The notes: generated by a model from the letters alone, not told the origin. 64,000 bases of DNA from Mesorhizobium huakuii (GCF_014189455.1 NZ_CP050296.1:2848001-2912000), one strand, 5' to 3'. Counted from the stretch's first letter, positions 37,403 to 46,732 are shown. Translations and numbers: made by a program.

Positions 37403-38259
37403 CCATTTCCTCCTACACCGAGCGGCCAGGCTCCAGCACCGAAGAGACCGACGGCCTGTCGGTGCCGTGGTCGCGGCCGAGCCCGAAACGCCGGGGCGTT
37501 TCGGCGCGCATGATCAGCGCGGTCACCATACTGGTGGTGCTGGCGGCATGGGCGCTGTCGGCCCGCCTGCAACTGGTGTCGCCGGTGTTCCTGCCCTCAC
37601 CCGTCGCGGTGTGGAACAAATTCATCGTCGTTGTCAGAGACGGCTTTGTCGACGCGACGCTTCTGCAGCACACTGTCGCCAGCCTGGGTCGCGTGTTTGC
37701 AGCACTCGTCGCCGCCCTGCTCATTGGCGTGCCGGTGGGTCTCGCCATCGGCATCAGCACCGTCGGCCGCGGCATCTTCGATCCGCTGCTGGAATTCCTG
37801 CGGCCGATCCCGCCGCTCGCCTACCTGCCGCTGGTCATCATCTGGTTCGGCATCGGCGAGCCGTCGAAAATCCTGGTGATCACTATTGCCATGCTGGCGC
37901 CGGTGGCGCTGTCGACCGCTTCGGGCGTTCGCGGCGTCTCGCAGGAGCGCATCAACGCCGCGCGCTCGCTTGGCGCGACCAAGCGCCAAGTGGTCCGCCA
38001 CGTCATCCTGCCCAGCGCGCTGCCGTCGATCCTGACCGGCCTGCGCATCGCGCTCGGCGCCGGCTGGTCGACATTGGTCGCGGCCGAACTGGTGGCAGCG
38101 ACGCGCGGCCTTGGCTTCATGATCCAGTCGGCGGCGCAGTTCCTGGTCACCGACGTGGTGATCATGGGCATTCTGGTGATCGCGGCCATCGCCTTCGTGC
38201 TCGAATTCACCATCCGCCGGATCGAGCGCGCGCTCGTCCCGTGGGCGGGACGCGAATGA
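37399..38259 (+). CDS. tauC: taurine ABC transporter permease
   Basis: A 286-residue inner-membrane permease of the BPD_transp_1 family with about six transmembrane helices after an N-terminal cytoplasmic tail rich in Ser and Pro. The EAA-like loop reads INAARSLGATKRQVVRHVILPSALP near residue 180, contacting TauB. It completes a binding protein-ATPase-permease set with the two genes upstream. No tauD dioxygenase is present in the window. Confidence 0.93.
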   Translation: MTISSYTERPGSSTEETDGLSVPWSRPSPKRRGVSARMISAVTILVVLAAWALSARLQLVSPVFLPSPVAVWNKFIVVVRDGFVDATLLQHTVASLGRVFAALVAALLIGVPVGLAIGISTVGRGIFDPLLEFLRPIPPLAYLPLVIIWFGIGEPSKILVITIAMLAPVALSTASGVRGVSQERINAARSLGATKRQVVRHVILPSALPSILTGLRIALGAGWSTLVAAELVAATRGLGFMIQSAAQFLVTDVVIMGILVIAAIAFVLEFTIRRIERALVPWAGRE

Positions 38260-38282
38260 TCAACCCAGGAGGCTCGACATCC

Positions 38283-38471
38283 ATGGCCCATCCAGCCCCG
38301 GCATTGTTCGCTTTCTTCGCGACCCGGCTGCGCCTGACGCGGGAAACCAGGAAACCGCTCGACGACGCCGAGCGCAAATCGCCGGCACCGGTGCGCTGGG
38401 ACGCCGAGCGCGACCGCCTGCCGCCACGCGACGAGAGTTTTTACTGGGCCTGGCAGTATTGGTCGCAGTGA
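38283..38471 (+). CDS. small hypothetical protein at the end of the tau operon
   Basis: A 62-residue basic protein (MAHPAPALFAFFATRLRLTR...) ending in DESFYWAWQYWSQ, rich in aromatics. A strong AGGAGG at 38268-38273 lies 9 bp before the ATG. A second possible start at 38256 overlaps the tauC stop. It has no recognised domain, but the ribosome site and its position support a real, perhaps transporter-associated, small protein. Confidence 0.6.
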   Translation: MAHPAPALFAFFATRLRLTRETRKPLDDAERKSPAPVRWDAERDRLPPRDESFYWAWQYWSQ

Positions 38472-38518
38472 GGGGCACACCAAGACAGCGACAATGACGA
38501 ACGTCGCGCTCCGTCGCG

Positions 38519-38670
38519 CCCCCCTCTGTCCTGCCGGACATCTCCCCCACGAGGGGGAGATTGGCAGCGTCAGCGCCGCGCTCTCTTCTACAACGTTGGC
38601 AGTTGGCGAAAGCCGCGGTAACAGCCGATCTCCCCAAGTGGGGGAGATGCCCGGTAGGGCAGAGGGGGGC
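38519..38670. repeat. Mosaic palindromic repeat, family 2, copy 3
   Basis: CCCCCCTCTGTCCTGCCGGA at the left and CCGGTAGGGCAGAGGGGGGC at the right, with inner arms ATCTCCCCCACGAGG / CCCCAAGTGGGGGAGAT. It lies between the tau operon and the ssu promoter. Confidence 0.8.
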
Positions 38671-38731
38671 GCTGTCCCGCCAAAGGGAGAAATCAATTCC
38701 ATCCTTTCGCCCTAACTCGCAAAATAGTTCC

Positions 38732-38748
38732 TCTACTAAATTTATAGA
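38732..38748. promoter_or_regulatory. candidate operator upstream of ssuA
   Basis: TCTACTAAATTTATAGA (TCTA-N9-TAGA), within an AT-rich promoter region also bearing an outer TAGTTC...GAACTA dyad (38725-38730 and 38747-38752). It matches the motif before tauA. Confidence 0.5.
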
Positions 38749-38823
38749 ACTACCTAGCCTTGTCCCTCATCCAACCGGCGAGGACATTTCCCGGCGCCGA
38801 TCCGCAGCGAAGGAGAGGGACCC

Positions 38824-39777
38824 ATGTTCAATCTGACGAGACGCGTTTTCGGCATTGCCCTTGTCGCCGCGACAGTGGCCCTGTCGTTCGGCGCCGCAGC
38901 CCAGGAGTTGAAGCAACTCAACATCGGCTACCAGAAAACCGGCCTGCCGGTGATCGCCCGGCAGCAGCAGGTGATCGAGAAGGCGCTGAGCGACAAGGGC
39001 GTCACCGTGAAGTGGGTCGAGTTCACCGCCGGGCCGCCATTGGTCGAAGCGCTCAATGTCGGCGCCATCGACGCCGGCTGGACCGGCGACGCGCCGCCGA
39101 TTTTCGGCCAGTCGGCCGGCGCCAACATCGTCTACGCGGCGGCACTGCCGTCCAATGGCGACGGCGAGGCGATCTTCGTCAAGCCGGCCTCGCCGGTGCA
39201 GTCGGTCGCCGACCTCAAGGGTAAGCGCGTCGGCGTCGGCAAGGGCACTTCCGCGCACAACCTGCTTGTGGCCGCGCTGGAGAAGGCCGGCGTTTCATAC
39301 GATCAGATCACGCCCATCTATCTCAGCCCCGCCGATGCGGCCGCCGCCTTCGCCAGCGACCAGATCGATGCCTGGGCAGTCTGGGACCCGTTCTTCGCCA
39401 TTGCCGAAACGCGCTACCAGCCGCGCGTGCTGGCCCGCTCCAGCGAGGTGCTCAAGGTCAACACCTATTTCCTCGCCAACAAGGATTTCGCCAAGGCGCA
39501 TCCCGAAATCGTCACCACCACCATCGCCGCACTCGGCGAGGCGGCGAAATGGGCGGACCAGAACCGCGACAAGGTGGCCGAGGCGCTGCATGAGGTGACC
39601 GGTGTGCCGCTCGACGCCCAGACCATCGCCGCCAACCGCAGCAAATTCGGCATCTTTCCGATCACCGACGAGATCGTCGCCAGCCAACAGGCGACCGCAG
39701 ACCGCTTCTTCAAGCTCGGCCTGATCCCGAAGGCCGTCCGCATCTCCGACGCCGTTTGGACCGCGCCAGGCAATTGA
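38824..39777 (+). CDS. ssuA: aliphatic sulfonate ABC transporter substrate-binding protein
   Basis: A 317-residue periplasmic binding protein. A Sec signal peptide (MFNLTRRVFGIALVAATVAL...AAAQE) precedes LKQLNIGYQKTGLPVIARQQ, the SsuA-type mature start, then GAIDAGWTGDAPPIFGQSAG and DAWAVWDPFFAIAE. It delivers alkanesulfonates to the SsuC/SsuB transporter. It heads the ssuA-ssuD-ssuC-ssuB operon and is separated from ssuD by a strong hairpin, which may allow binding protein excess. Confidence 0.92.
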   Translation: MFNLTRRVFGIALVAATVALSFGAAAQELKQLNIGYQKTGLPVIARQQQVIEKALSDKGVTVKWVEFTAGPPLVEALNVGAIDAGWTGDAPPIFGQSAGANIVYAAALPSNGDGEAIFVKPASPVQSVADLKGKRVGVGKGTSAHNLLVAALEKAGVSYDQITPIYLSPADAAAAFASDQIDAWAVWDPFFAIAETRYQPRVLARSSEVLKVNTYFLANKDFAKAHPEIVTTTIAALGEAAKWADQNRDKVAEALHEVTGVPLDAQTIAANRSKFGIFPITDEIVASQQATADRFFKLGLIPKAVRISDAVWTAPGN

Positions 39778-39789
39778 TCTTTTGTCTCG

Positions 39790-39817
39790 CGGCGCCGGGT
39801 GAGACCGCCCGGCGCCG
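39790..39817. promoter_or_regulatory. GC-rich hairpin between ssuA and ssuD
   Basis: GGCGCCGGG and CCCGGCGCC form a 9-bp stem around an 8-base loop. It lacks a T run, so partial attenuation or mRNA protection is more likely than full termination. It parallels the hairpin between tauA and tauB. Confidence 0.65.
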
Positions 39818-39852
39818 TTGCCGTTTGTGCCTACATCTCCAGGAAGTCCGCC

Positions 39853-41010
39853 ATGACAAAGCCAGCCAGCCCGCTTGATTTCTTCTGGTTCATCCCGACG
39901 CATGGCGACGGCTCCTACCTCGGTTCCGAAGAGCAGCAGCGGCCGCCGGAATTCGGCTACTTCAAGGAGATCGCCCAGGCGGTCGACCGGCTCGGCTTTC
40001 CCGGCGTGCTGTTGCCGACCGGCCAGAATTGCGAGGATTCCTGGATCACCGCGACGGGCCTCGCGACGCTCACCGAGAAACTCAAATTCCTGGTGGCGCT
40101 GCGGCCCGGCGTGACGCTGCCGACCTTCGCCGCGCGCCAGACCGCCGCACTCGACCGGTTGAGCAATGGCCGGCTGCTGCTCAATGTCGTGGTCGGCGGC
40201 AATCCGACCGAGCTTGCCGGCGATGGCGTCTTCCTGCTGCATGACGAACGCTACGCCCAGGCGCATGAATTCCTGACCATCTGGCGCGGCCTCGTATCGG
40301 GCGAGCGCGTCAATTTCGATGGCAAGTACTACCGCGTCGAAAATGGCCGCCTCGATCTTTTGCCGAGCCAGGAGCGGCCGCCGCTCTATTTCGGCGGCTC
40401 GTCCGACGCCGGGCAGGATCTCGCCGCCGACCTCGTCGACATGTACCTGACCTGGGGCGAGCCGCCGGCCCAGGTCGCCGAGAAGCTCGCTTCAGCGCGC
40501 AAGAAAGCAGCGCTGCGTGGCAGGAAACTGCGTTTCGGCATCAGGCTGCATTTCATCGTCCGCGAAACCGAGGAGGAAGCCTGGCGCGCCGCCGACCGGC
40601 TGATCAGCCATGTCACCGACGCCCAGATCGAGAATGCGCAGGCGCGCTTCCTCACCCAGATGGACTCGGTCGGCCAGCGCCGCATGGCCGAACTGCATGG
40701 CGGCCGCCGCGACAGGCTTGTCGTGGCGCCCAATCTGTGGGCCGGCGTCGGCCTGGTGCGCGGCGGCGCCGGCACCGCGCTGGTCGGCACACCGGAGCAG
40801 ATCGTCGAACGCATCCGCGAATACCAGGCGATCGGCATCGATACCATCATCGGCTCCGGCTATCCGCATCTCGAGGAAGCCTACCGCGTCGCCGAGCTTC
40901 TGTTCCCGCGCCTCGGGCTCGGCACCAGACGGCAGCGGGCGCATCGCGACATCGCCAATGAATTCTCGGTCGGCTTCCATGGCGCCGCCCGCCTGCAGGC
41001 CTCGTCATGA
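39853..41010 (+). CDS. ssuD: FMNH2-dependent alkanesulfonate monooxygenase
   Basis: A 385-residue luciferase-like (LLM) flavin monooxygenase that cleaves the C-S bond of alkanesulfonates to sulfite and aldehyde. Family blocks are [15 protein letters not shown] at the N-terminus, [34 protein letters not shown], and [15 protein letters not shown]. The Met at 39853 starts the fold. No FMN reductase gene (ssuE) is seen nearby, so reduced flavin must come from elsewhere. Its stop overlaps the ssuC start (ATGA). Confidence 0.95.
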   Translation: MTKPASPLDFFWFIPTHGDGSYLGSEEQQRPPEFGYFKEIAQAVDRLGFPGVLLPTGQNCEDSWITATGLATLTEKLKFLVALRPGVTLPTFAARQTAALDRLSNGRLLLNVVVGGNPTELAGDGVFLLHDERYAQAHEFLTIWRGLVSGERVNFDGKYYRVENGRLDLLPSQERPPLYFGGSSDAGQDLAADLVDMYLTWGEPPAQVAEKLASARKKAALRGRKLRFGIRLHFIVRETEEEAWRAADRLISHVTDAQIENAQARFLTQMDSVGQRRMAELHGGRRDRLVVAPNLWAGVGLVRGGAGTALVGTPEQIVERIREYQAIGIDTIIGSGYPHLEEAYRVAELLFPRLGLGTRRQRAHRDIANEFSVGFHGAARLQASS

Positions 41011-41782
41011 GCTTTTCCGCGCGCCTCCACGCCAACGCCATCGGCTGGGTGCTGCCGGTGCTGGTCATCGCCGGCTGGGAGATTGCCAGCCGCGCCGGCG
41101 TCATGCCGGCCAATGTCCTGCCGGCGCCTAGCGCTGTCGCCGAGGCCTTTTGGCGCCTGACGCTGTCGGGTGAACTGATCCGCAACATCGGTGTTTCCAC
41201 GGCGCGCGCCCTTGCCGGCTTCGCCGTCGGCGGCTCGATCGGCTTCGCGCTCGGCCTCGCCAACGGTCTGTCGCGGCTCAGCCGCGCCTGACCGACACCA
41301 CGCTGCAGATGATCCGCAACATACCGCATCTGGCGCTGATCCCGCTCGTCATCCTGTGGTTCGGCATCGACGAGGAGGCAAAGCTGTTCCTGGTGGCGCT
41401 CGGCGTGTTCTTCCCGATCTACGTCAACACGCTGCTCGGCATCCAGAGCGTCGATCCGCAGCTGGTCGAGATGGGCCGCGTCTACGGCATGGACCGGCGC
41501 GCGCTGTTCTTCCGCGTCATCCTGCCCGGCGCGCTGCCGGCGATCTTCGTCGGCCTGCGCTATGCGCTCGGCATCATGTGGCTCACGCTGATCGTCGCCG
41601 AGACCATCTCGGCCAGCTCGGGCCTCGGCTACATGGCCATGCAGGCGCGCGAATTCCTGCTGATCGATGTCGTCGTGCTGTCGATCCTGATCTACGCGCT
41701 GCTCGGCAAGCTCGCCGACAGCCTTGCCCGCCTGCTCGAGCGGCTGTCGCTCGGCTGGCATCCCGCCTTCCAGAACGGATGA
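41007..41782 (+). CDS. ssuC: aliphatic sulfonate ABC transporter permease, frame broken by one base
   Basis: Inner-membrane permease of the sulfonate importer. The first frame (to [11 protein letters not shown]) stops at 41289-41291. The following frame reads [20 protein letters not shown] and then the EAA-type loop [25 protein letters not shown] to the end. One missing base around 41283-41288 restores a 258-residue permease with about six helices. It lies between ssuD and ssuB with a 7-bp gap to ssuB. Confidence 0.88.
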
Positions 41783-41789
41783 GGTTCCG

Positions 41790-42587
41790 ATGCCAGCCGC
41801 CAGCCTGACCGCCGCCCGTTCCTTCGTCGCCGCGCCAGTGCCGGCACGCCCGGCGATCGCGGTCGAAGGCCGCCGCGCCTTCGCCTTCAAGGGCGTGGAA
41901 AAACGCTTCGGCGACAAGATCGTGCTCGACGGCATCGACCTCGACGTGCCGGCCGGGCAGTTCGTCGCCGTCATCGGCAAGAGTGGCTGCGGCAAGAGCA
42001 CGTTGCTCAGGCTGCTGGCCGGGCTCGACCGGCCGACATCGGGATCGCTGACGCTGGGCGCCGAGGAAGAAGGCCACAGCCGCACCCGCTTCATGTTCCA
42101 GGAGCCGCGCCTGCTGCCCTGGGCCAGCGTGGTGAAAAATGTCGAGGTCGGGCTGACCGGCATCGCTGCCGGCGCGGACGCAAGGCAACGCGCGCTCGAC
42201 ATTCTGGGCGAGGTCGGCCTTGCCGATCGCGCCGATGAATGGCCCTCGGTACTGTCCGGCGGCCAGAAGCAGCGCGTCGCGCTCGCCCGCGCTTTGGTCG
42301 GCCACCCGCAGATCCTGGCGCTCGATGAGCCGCTCGGCGCGCTCGACGCGCTGACCCGCATCGAGATGCAGCAATTGCTGGAACGCATCTGGCTCGCCCA
42401 GAAATTCACCGCCGTGCTGGTCACCCATGATGTCGCCGAGGCGGTCGCGCTCGCCGACCGGGTGGTGGTGATCAGCGAAGGCCGGATCGCGCTCGACCTG
42501 GAGGTGCCAGTCGCCCGGCCGCGCCGGCGCGGTTCAGCCGAACTCGCCCGGCTTGAGGGCACGATATTGGACCGGCTGTTCGGGTAG
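41790..42587 (+). CDS. ssuB: aliphatic sulfonate ABC transporter ATP-binding protein
   Basis: A 265-residue ABC ATPase. Walker A is [15 protein letters not shown] near residue 65, the Q-loop is [14 protein letters not shown], the signature [15 protein letters not shown], Walker [16 protein letters not shown] and the switch His [11 protein letters not shown]. Compared with TauB it has an Ala-rich N-terminal extension of about 30 residues, as SsuB proteins often do. It ends the sulfonate operon. Confidence 0.93.
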   Translation: MPAASLTAARSFVAAPVPARPAIAVEGRRAFAFKGVEKRFGDKIVLDGIDLDVPAGQFVAVIGKSGCGKSTLLRLLAGLDRPTSGSLTLGAEEEGHSRTRFMFQEPRLLPWASVVKNVEVGLTGIAAGADARQRALDILGEVGLADRADEWPSVLSGGQKQRVALARALVGHPQILALDEPLGALDALTRIEMQQLLERIWLAQKFTAVLVTHDVAEAVALADRVVVISEGRIALDLEVPVARPRRRGSAELARLEGTILDRLFG

Positions 42588-42716
42588 GGCTGTCGGGGCA
42601 AGGACATCCTGTCCGAACCGGATAGATAGGTAACAGAATCGACCGGTAGCATGGGTGATGGTTTTCTTGCTCGCCGGGTTGTTGCTGTCTTGCGACAGCG
42701 CGATTGACGAGCGGCT

Positions 42717-42865
42717 TCCCCCACTCCGTCGCTGCTTCGCAGCGCCACCTCTCCCCTCCGGAGGGAGAGGAAGGGAGCCAGCCGGCATAAGCTCGCGCAT
42801 TTCCTCTCCCCCGTCGATCGGGGGAGAGGTGTCGAGCGAAGCTCGACGGAGTGGGGGTCGACCTT
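42717..42865. repeat. Mosaic palindromic repeat, family 3, copy 2
   Basis: CTTCCCCCACTCCGTCGCTG at the left, palindromic GTCGCTGCTTCGCAGCG, and the inverse arm CGAGCGAAGCTCGACGGAGT followed by GGGGGTCGACC at the right. It occupies most of the 294 bp behind ssuB. Confidence 0.85.
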
Positions 42866-42881
42866 TTATCGCCACTCACCT

Positions 42882-43058
42882 CTACCGGTTCGCCCACACC
42901 AGCCCGGCCAGCCCAACCAGCATCGCGACCAGACCAATATAGAGCCATTGCGACTGGCCGGTCATGAAGCTGCCGCCGACGACGCCGATACCTTGCAGCG
43001 ACCACAGCGCACCGATGGCCAGCACAATCAAGGCCAGCAGATTTTTGGTCAGTCTCAT
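42882..43058 (-). CDS. small two-helix membrane protein
   Basis: A 58-residue protein MRLTKNLLALIVLAIGALWSL... with two hydrophobic helices (LLALIVLAIGALWSLQGIGVV and WLYIGLVAMLVGLAGLVW) joined by a short GSFMTGQSQ loop. No domain is known to me. The start at 43058 is preferred to a longer upstream frame because the first helix begins there. Confidence 0.7.
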   Translation of the reverse strand: MRLTKNLLALIVLAIGALWSLQGIGVVGGSFMTGQSQWLYIGLVAMLVGLAGLVWANR

Positions 43059-43367
43059 TGTCGGATCTCGCTTTTCAAGTCGATCGTTCGCGGCGTCGTG
43101 ACCGTGATGAAAGAGCCAAAGGAAGAAGCTCAATCACGCCGGATTCTACTTGGATAATAATCCGATATCTTGTCAAAGCGATCTCCAATATCGGCCCGAA
43201 GATCATCGAGAATTGATCACATCGCGGCGGGAAATCCCTGACAGACTGTTACCCGCTGACTCCAAACGTGTGATCTCGCCACGGAACGGACAGATGCTTG
43301 CCGCATTTCCTGCCTTATTCGACACCTAACGGCTGGGGTCTGTCAAAAACGGAGCCATCCCCAAGAG
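43059..43367. other. gap with no supported gene
   Basis: The AT-richer stretch around 43150-43170 (TAATAATCCGATATCTTGTC) may hold promoters for the two divergent neighbours. Nothing else could be recognised. Confidence 0.4.
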
Positions 43368-43736
43368 ATGAAGAACCTAAACCAGACCGCGCTTGTCGCG
43401 GTAACGATCGCTGCTGGCCTGATGGTCGGCGCTTCCGCCACTTCGGCAACCGCCGCCGCCGGCCAGTGCGGCCGCGCCTCCTGGTACGCGCTGCACTCGA
43501 AGACCGCATCGGGCGAGCGCATGAACCCTTCGGCGATGACCGCCGCCCACCGCACACTGCCGTTCGGCACCAAATTGCGGGTCACCAACCAACACAACGG
43601 CCGCAGCGTCATCGTGCGCATCAACGATCGTGGTCCTTTCATCAGGGGACGCATGCTCGATCTGTCCAAAGGTGCCGCAGGCCAGCTTGGCTTCATCAGC
43701 TCCGGCCAGACCGCTGTCTGCGTGGCGCGCGTCTGA
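43368..43736 (+). CDS. RlpA-like septal ring lytic transglycosylase family protein
   Basis: A 122-residue exported protein: a signal peptide ([20 protein letters not shown]...ATAA) then a double-psi beta-barrel ([55 protein letters not shown]). RlpA acts on denuded glycan strands at the septum, but this short form lacks the C-terminal SPOR domain. The catalytic-region Asp (INDRGPF) and His (AAHRTLP) are present. Confidence 0.92.
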   Translation: MKNLNQTALVAVTIAAGLMVGASATSATAAAGQCGRASWYALHSKTASGERMNPSAMTAAHRTLPFGTKLRVTNQHNGRSVIVRINDRGPFIRGRMLDLSKGAAGQLGFISSGQTAVCVARV

Positions 43737-43745
43737 GCCTACTCC

Positions 43746-43771
43746 TGTGTCCGGCAGCAGGGCCGGACACA
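43746..43771. terminator. strong hairpin after the RlpA gene
   Basis: TGTGTCCGGC and GCCGGACACA form a perfect 10-bp stem around AGCAGG, 9 bp behind the stop codon. There is no T run, so it may be a Rho-dependent or processing hairpin rather than an intrinsic terminator. Confidence 0.6.
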
Positions 43772-43969
43772 TATCGTTCACATTTCGGCGCTGCACATTG
43801 AGCCGGCTCGGCCATTCCAGGCGGATTTGCAAGCCTTTGCACGAAAGAACGATTGATCACGCCACGTGACGTATTGCATCGCAGCAATTAGTTGTTAACC
43901 TCGCCGCGAGACATTTGAGGCTCGGCGCTGCTCGTCGTCCCTTCGGTCGAGGCAGCTGCGGGGTAGTCG

Positions 43970-45247
43970 ATGTTCTATCAGCTCTATGAATTGAACCATG
44001 CGGCGCTGCAGCCGGCGCGGCTCTATGCCGACGCGGTGCGGATGTTCTACGCCAACCCGCTCAATCCGGTTTCGCACACGTCTTGGGGCCGTTCGATCGC
44101 GGCGGGCGCCGAACTGTTCGAGCGCACCACGCGCCGCTACGGCAAGCCCGTCTTCGGCCTCGACAAGACCGTCGTCGACTGGAAGAGTGTCGCGGTCACC
44201 GAAAAGACCGTGTGGTCGAAGCCGTTCTGCAATCTCGTGCGCTTCGAGCGCGCGGTGCCCGCCGGCCGCAAGCCGGATCCGAAGCTCCTGATCGTGGCGC
44301 CGATGTCGGGCCATTATGCCACGCTGCTGCGCGGCACGGTGGAAGCGATGCTGCCCTATGCCGATGTCCACATCACCGACTGGGTCGATGCCCGCATGGT
44401 GCCGCTGGCCGACGGCAGCTTCGATCTCGACGACTATATCGACTACATCATCGACATGTTCCATGCGCTCGGCCCCGACACCCATGTGATGGCGGTGTGC
44501 CAGCCTTCCGTGCCGGTTCTGGCGGCGGTGGCGCTGATGGAGACCAAGGGCGACCCCTTCGTGCCGTCGACCATGACCCTGATGGGCGGGCCGATCGACA
44601 CCCGCTGCAACCCGACCGCGGTCAATCTGCTGGCCGAGGAGAAGGGCATAGACTGGTTCCGCGACAATGTCATCATGCGCGCGCCCTGGCCGGTGCCGGG
44701 CTTCGGTCGCGAGGTCTATCCCGGCTTCCTGCAGCTGTCCGGCTTCATGAGCATGAACCTCGACCGCCACATCATCGCCCACAAGGACTTCTTCATGCAC
44801 CTTGTGAAGCATGACGGCGACAATGCCGAAAAACACCGCGACTTCTATGACGAATATCTGGCTGTCATGGACCTGACGGCGGAATTCTATCTGCAGACCG
44901 TCGACACCGTGTTCGTACGTCATGCCCTGCCCAAGGGCGAGATGACGCATCGCGGCACCCGCATCGATACATCAGCCATCCGCAACGTCGCTCTGTTCAC
45001 GGTCGAGGGCGAGAACGACGACATATCGGGCCTTGGCCAGACCAGGGCGGCGCAGGATCTGTGCGTCAACATCCCGGCCGACAAGAAGGCGCATTACGTG
45101 CAGCCGGCGGTCGGCCATTACGGCGTCTTCAACGGCTCGCGCTTCCGCTCCGAGATCGTGCCGCGCATCGTCGACTTCATCACCAGCTATGGCCGCCAGA
45201 ACCGCGTAGCGGTGAAGCCGAGGCTGGTCCGCACCGCCAGGCGATAG
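43970..45247 (+). CDS. phaZ: intracellular polyhydroxyalkanoate depolymerase
   Basis: A 425-residue alpha/beta-hydrolase-fold enzyme mobilising stored polyhydroxybutyrate. The N-terminus MFYQLYELNHAALQPARL is typical. The nucleophile is a Cys in the lipase-box-like VCQPSVPVLAA near residue 179, as in other intracellular PhaZ depolymerases, and a catalytic His may lie in QPAVGHYGVFNGSRF near residue 385. It stands alone between RlpA and a transglutaminase-like protease. Confidence 0.94.
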   Translation: MFYQLYELNHAALQPARLYADAVRMFYANPLNPVSHTSWGRSIAAGAELFERTTRRYGKPVFGLDKTVVDWKSVAVTEKTVWSKPFCNLVRFERAVPAGRKPDPKLLIVAPMSGHYATLLRGTVEAMLPYADVHITDWVDARMVPLADGSFDLDDYIDYIIDMFHALGPDTHVMAVCQPSVPVLAAVALMETKGDPFVPSTMTLMGGPIDTRCNPTAVNLLAEEKGIDWFRDNVIMRAPWPVPGFGREVYPGFLQLSGFMSMNLDRHIIAHKDFFMHLVKHDGDNAEKHRDFYDEYLAVMDLTAEFYLQTVDTVFVRHALPKGEMTHRGTRIDTSAIRNVALFTVEGENDDISGLGQTRAAQDLCVNIPADKKAHYVQPAVGHYGVFNGSRFRSEIVPRIVDFITSYGRQNRVAVKPRLVRTARR

Positions 45248-45404
45248 GAATTCCAGACAAAATCGGCCGTCGGCCCGATTCTGTTGCACAATAGACGCTG
45301 TCCCTCCCCGCGGGTAACCATGCTGGCAATCAGCCCGTCGCCGTAATTGACACGGACTGTCAATCGCCCTTAACGTTTCGTTAACAACAGGGTGAGCGGG
45401 GACA

Positions 45405-46019
45405 ATGAATTCCTCAACAATGGCGAGAAGGCTGCGCTTGTGCGTGGCTGCGGCCGGTCTGGCCGCCACGGCAAGCTGGCCGGCAATGGCGGCCGGAGCG
45501 ATGGCGACCGGGGGCATCACCTCGCAGCCGATCGGCCACTATGATTTCTGCAAGCTGCACCCCGGCGAATGCTCGATCCGTCCGAGCAACCTGGCACCGG
45601 CCAGGATGACCAATGGGCTGATGCGCAAGCTCGCCGGCGTTACCGCCAGGGTCAACGCCGCCGTCAAGCCGATGAGCGACATGGACATTTACGGCAAGGA
45701 CGAGGTCTGGGCCTATCCCGACAAGGGCGTCGGCGATTGCGAGGACTACGTGCTGGAAAAGCGCCGCCGGCTGTCCCACATGGGCATCTCGCTGTCCGAT
45801 CTGCTGATCACGGTGGTGCGCAAGCCCGACGGCGAAGGCCATTCCGTGCTGACCGTGCGCACCGACAAGGGCGACTATGTGCTCGACAATCTGACCGACA
45901 AGGTCAAGGCCTGGGACCAGACCGGCTACCGCTTCCTCAAGCGGCAGGCGATCGACAACACCGGCCGCTGGGTCTCCATCCGCGGCGGCCAGCAGGTTCT
46001 GGTCGGTTCGGTGGAGTAG
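45405..46019 (+). CDS. transglutaminase-like cysteine protease (BTLCP family), exported
   Basis: A 204-residue protein with a signal peptide (MARRLRLCVAAAGLAATASW...AMAA). The catalytic triad of the bacterial transglutaminase-like cysteine protease family is visible: Cys in GDCEDYVLEKRR near residue 115, His in GEGHSVLTVR near 145 and Asp in DYVLDNLTDKV near 165. Related proteins (LapG type) cleave adhesins to release biofilms, but the substrate here is unknown. Confidence 0.9.
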   Translation: MNSSTMARRLRLCVAAAGLAATASWPAMAAGAMATGGITSQPIGHYDFCKLHPGECSIRPSNLAPARMTNGLMRKLAGVTARVNAAVKPMSDMDIYGKDEVWAYPDKGVGDCEDYVLEKRRRLSHMGISLSDLLITVVRKPDGEGHSVLTVRTDKGDYVLDNLTDKVKAWDQTGYRFLKRQAIDNTGRWVSIRGGQQVLVGSVE

Positions 46020-46100
46020 GGGCTTGGGGCTGCGGTTTTAGAGGCGCGGCCGTTCTTGCGAGTTTCCGTGGGCTCTGTCGACCAATCTGGCAGAGGTTAG

Positions 46101-46360
46101 CGCCGCCCCTCATTGCCCTGCCAGGCATTTCTCCCCGTATAGTGACGGGGAGAAAGACGCCGCCGTTTATGGTTTCGCCGATCACCACCACCGCAAATCG
46201 AGCGCCAGCGGCGCGGCTGTTGCCTTCTCCCCGCTTACGGGGGTGAGGCGTGGTCCGCGCAGCGGGCGAAAAGCCAATTGCTTGGCTTTTCGAACAACGA
46301 ACGCCCGAAGCGACAGCGAAGGGCCGGGGTACCCGAAGGGCGGATGAGGGGCGGCGCCGA
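46101..46360. repeat. Mosaic palindromic repeat, family 4
   Basis: CGCCCCTCATTGCCCTGCCA at the left and GGATGAGGGGCGGCGCCGA at the right enclose further palindromes, including TTTCTCCCCGT...ACGGGGAGAAA and CTTCTCCCCGCTTACGGGGG. A half-copy is at 10995-11056. It fills most of the 461-bp gap behind the protease gene. Confidence 0.75.
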
Positions 46361-46480
46361 CATGGCAAGCCGCGCACCGCGCGCCTCCCTCCGAAAAATC
46401 TTCGATCTCTCCATGAACCATTTCCGTCCACCCGGCGACACACAGCCGTGAATGACGAAACCCAACCATGGAGACTTCAA

Positions 46481-46732
46481 ATGACTGCTTTCCTGCGTAA
46501 CACCTTCCTCGCCGTCGCTGCCGTATCGGCCTTGAGCGGATCCGCTCTGGCTGGTCAGACCGACACGAGCTGCGTCAAGACCACGCTCAATGACCTTTGG
46601 GCCGGCCGTTGTTGCGGCACTGCCGGTGCGTCGGACTGCCTGGGCGGCGGCCACGACCGCGACCATAATGACAATGGCCGCCCGGGCACCAAAGGCGGCA
46701 ACCCCAACGGCAGCACGGCCGGCAAGTATTGA
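46481..46732 (+). CDS. small exported Cys/Gly/Asp-rich protein
   Basis: An 83-residue protein with a clear signal peptide (MTAFLRNTFLAVAAVSALSG...ALA). The mature 60 residues contain four cysteines (SCVKTTL, RCCGTAGASDC) and a Gly/Asp/His/Asn-rich tail (GGHDRDHNDNGRPGTKGG), reminiscent of a metal- or disulfide-stabilised secreted peptide. No family is recognised. It is followed by a strong terminator, supporting a real single-gene transcript. Confidence 0.7.
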   Translation: MTAFLRNTFLAVAAVSALSGSALAGQTDTSCVKTTLNDLWAGRCCGTAGASDCLGGGHDRDHNDNGRPGTKGGNPNGSTAGKY

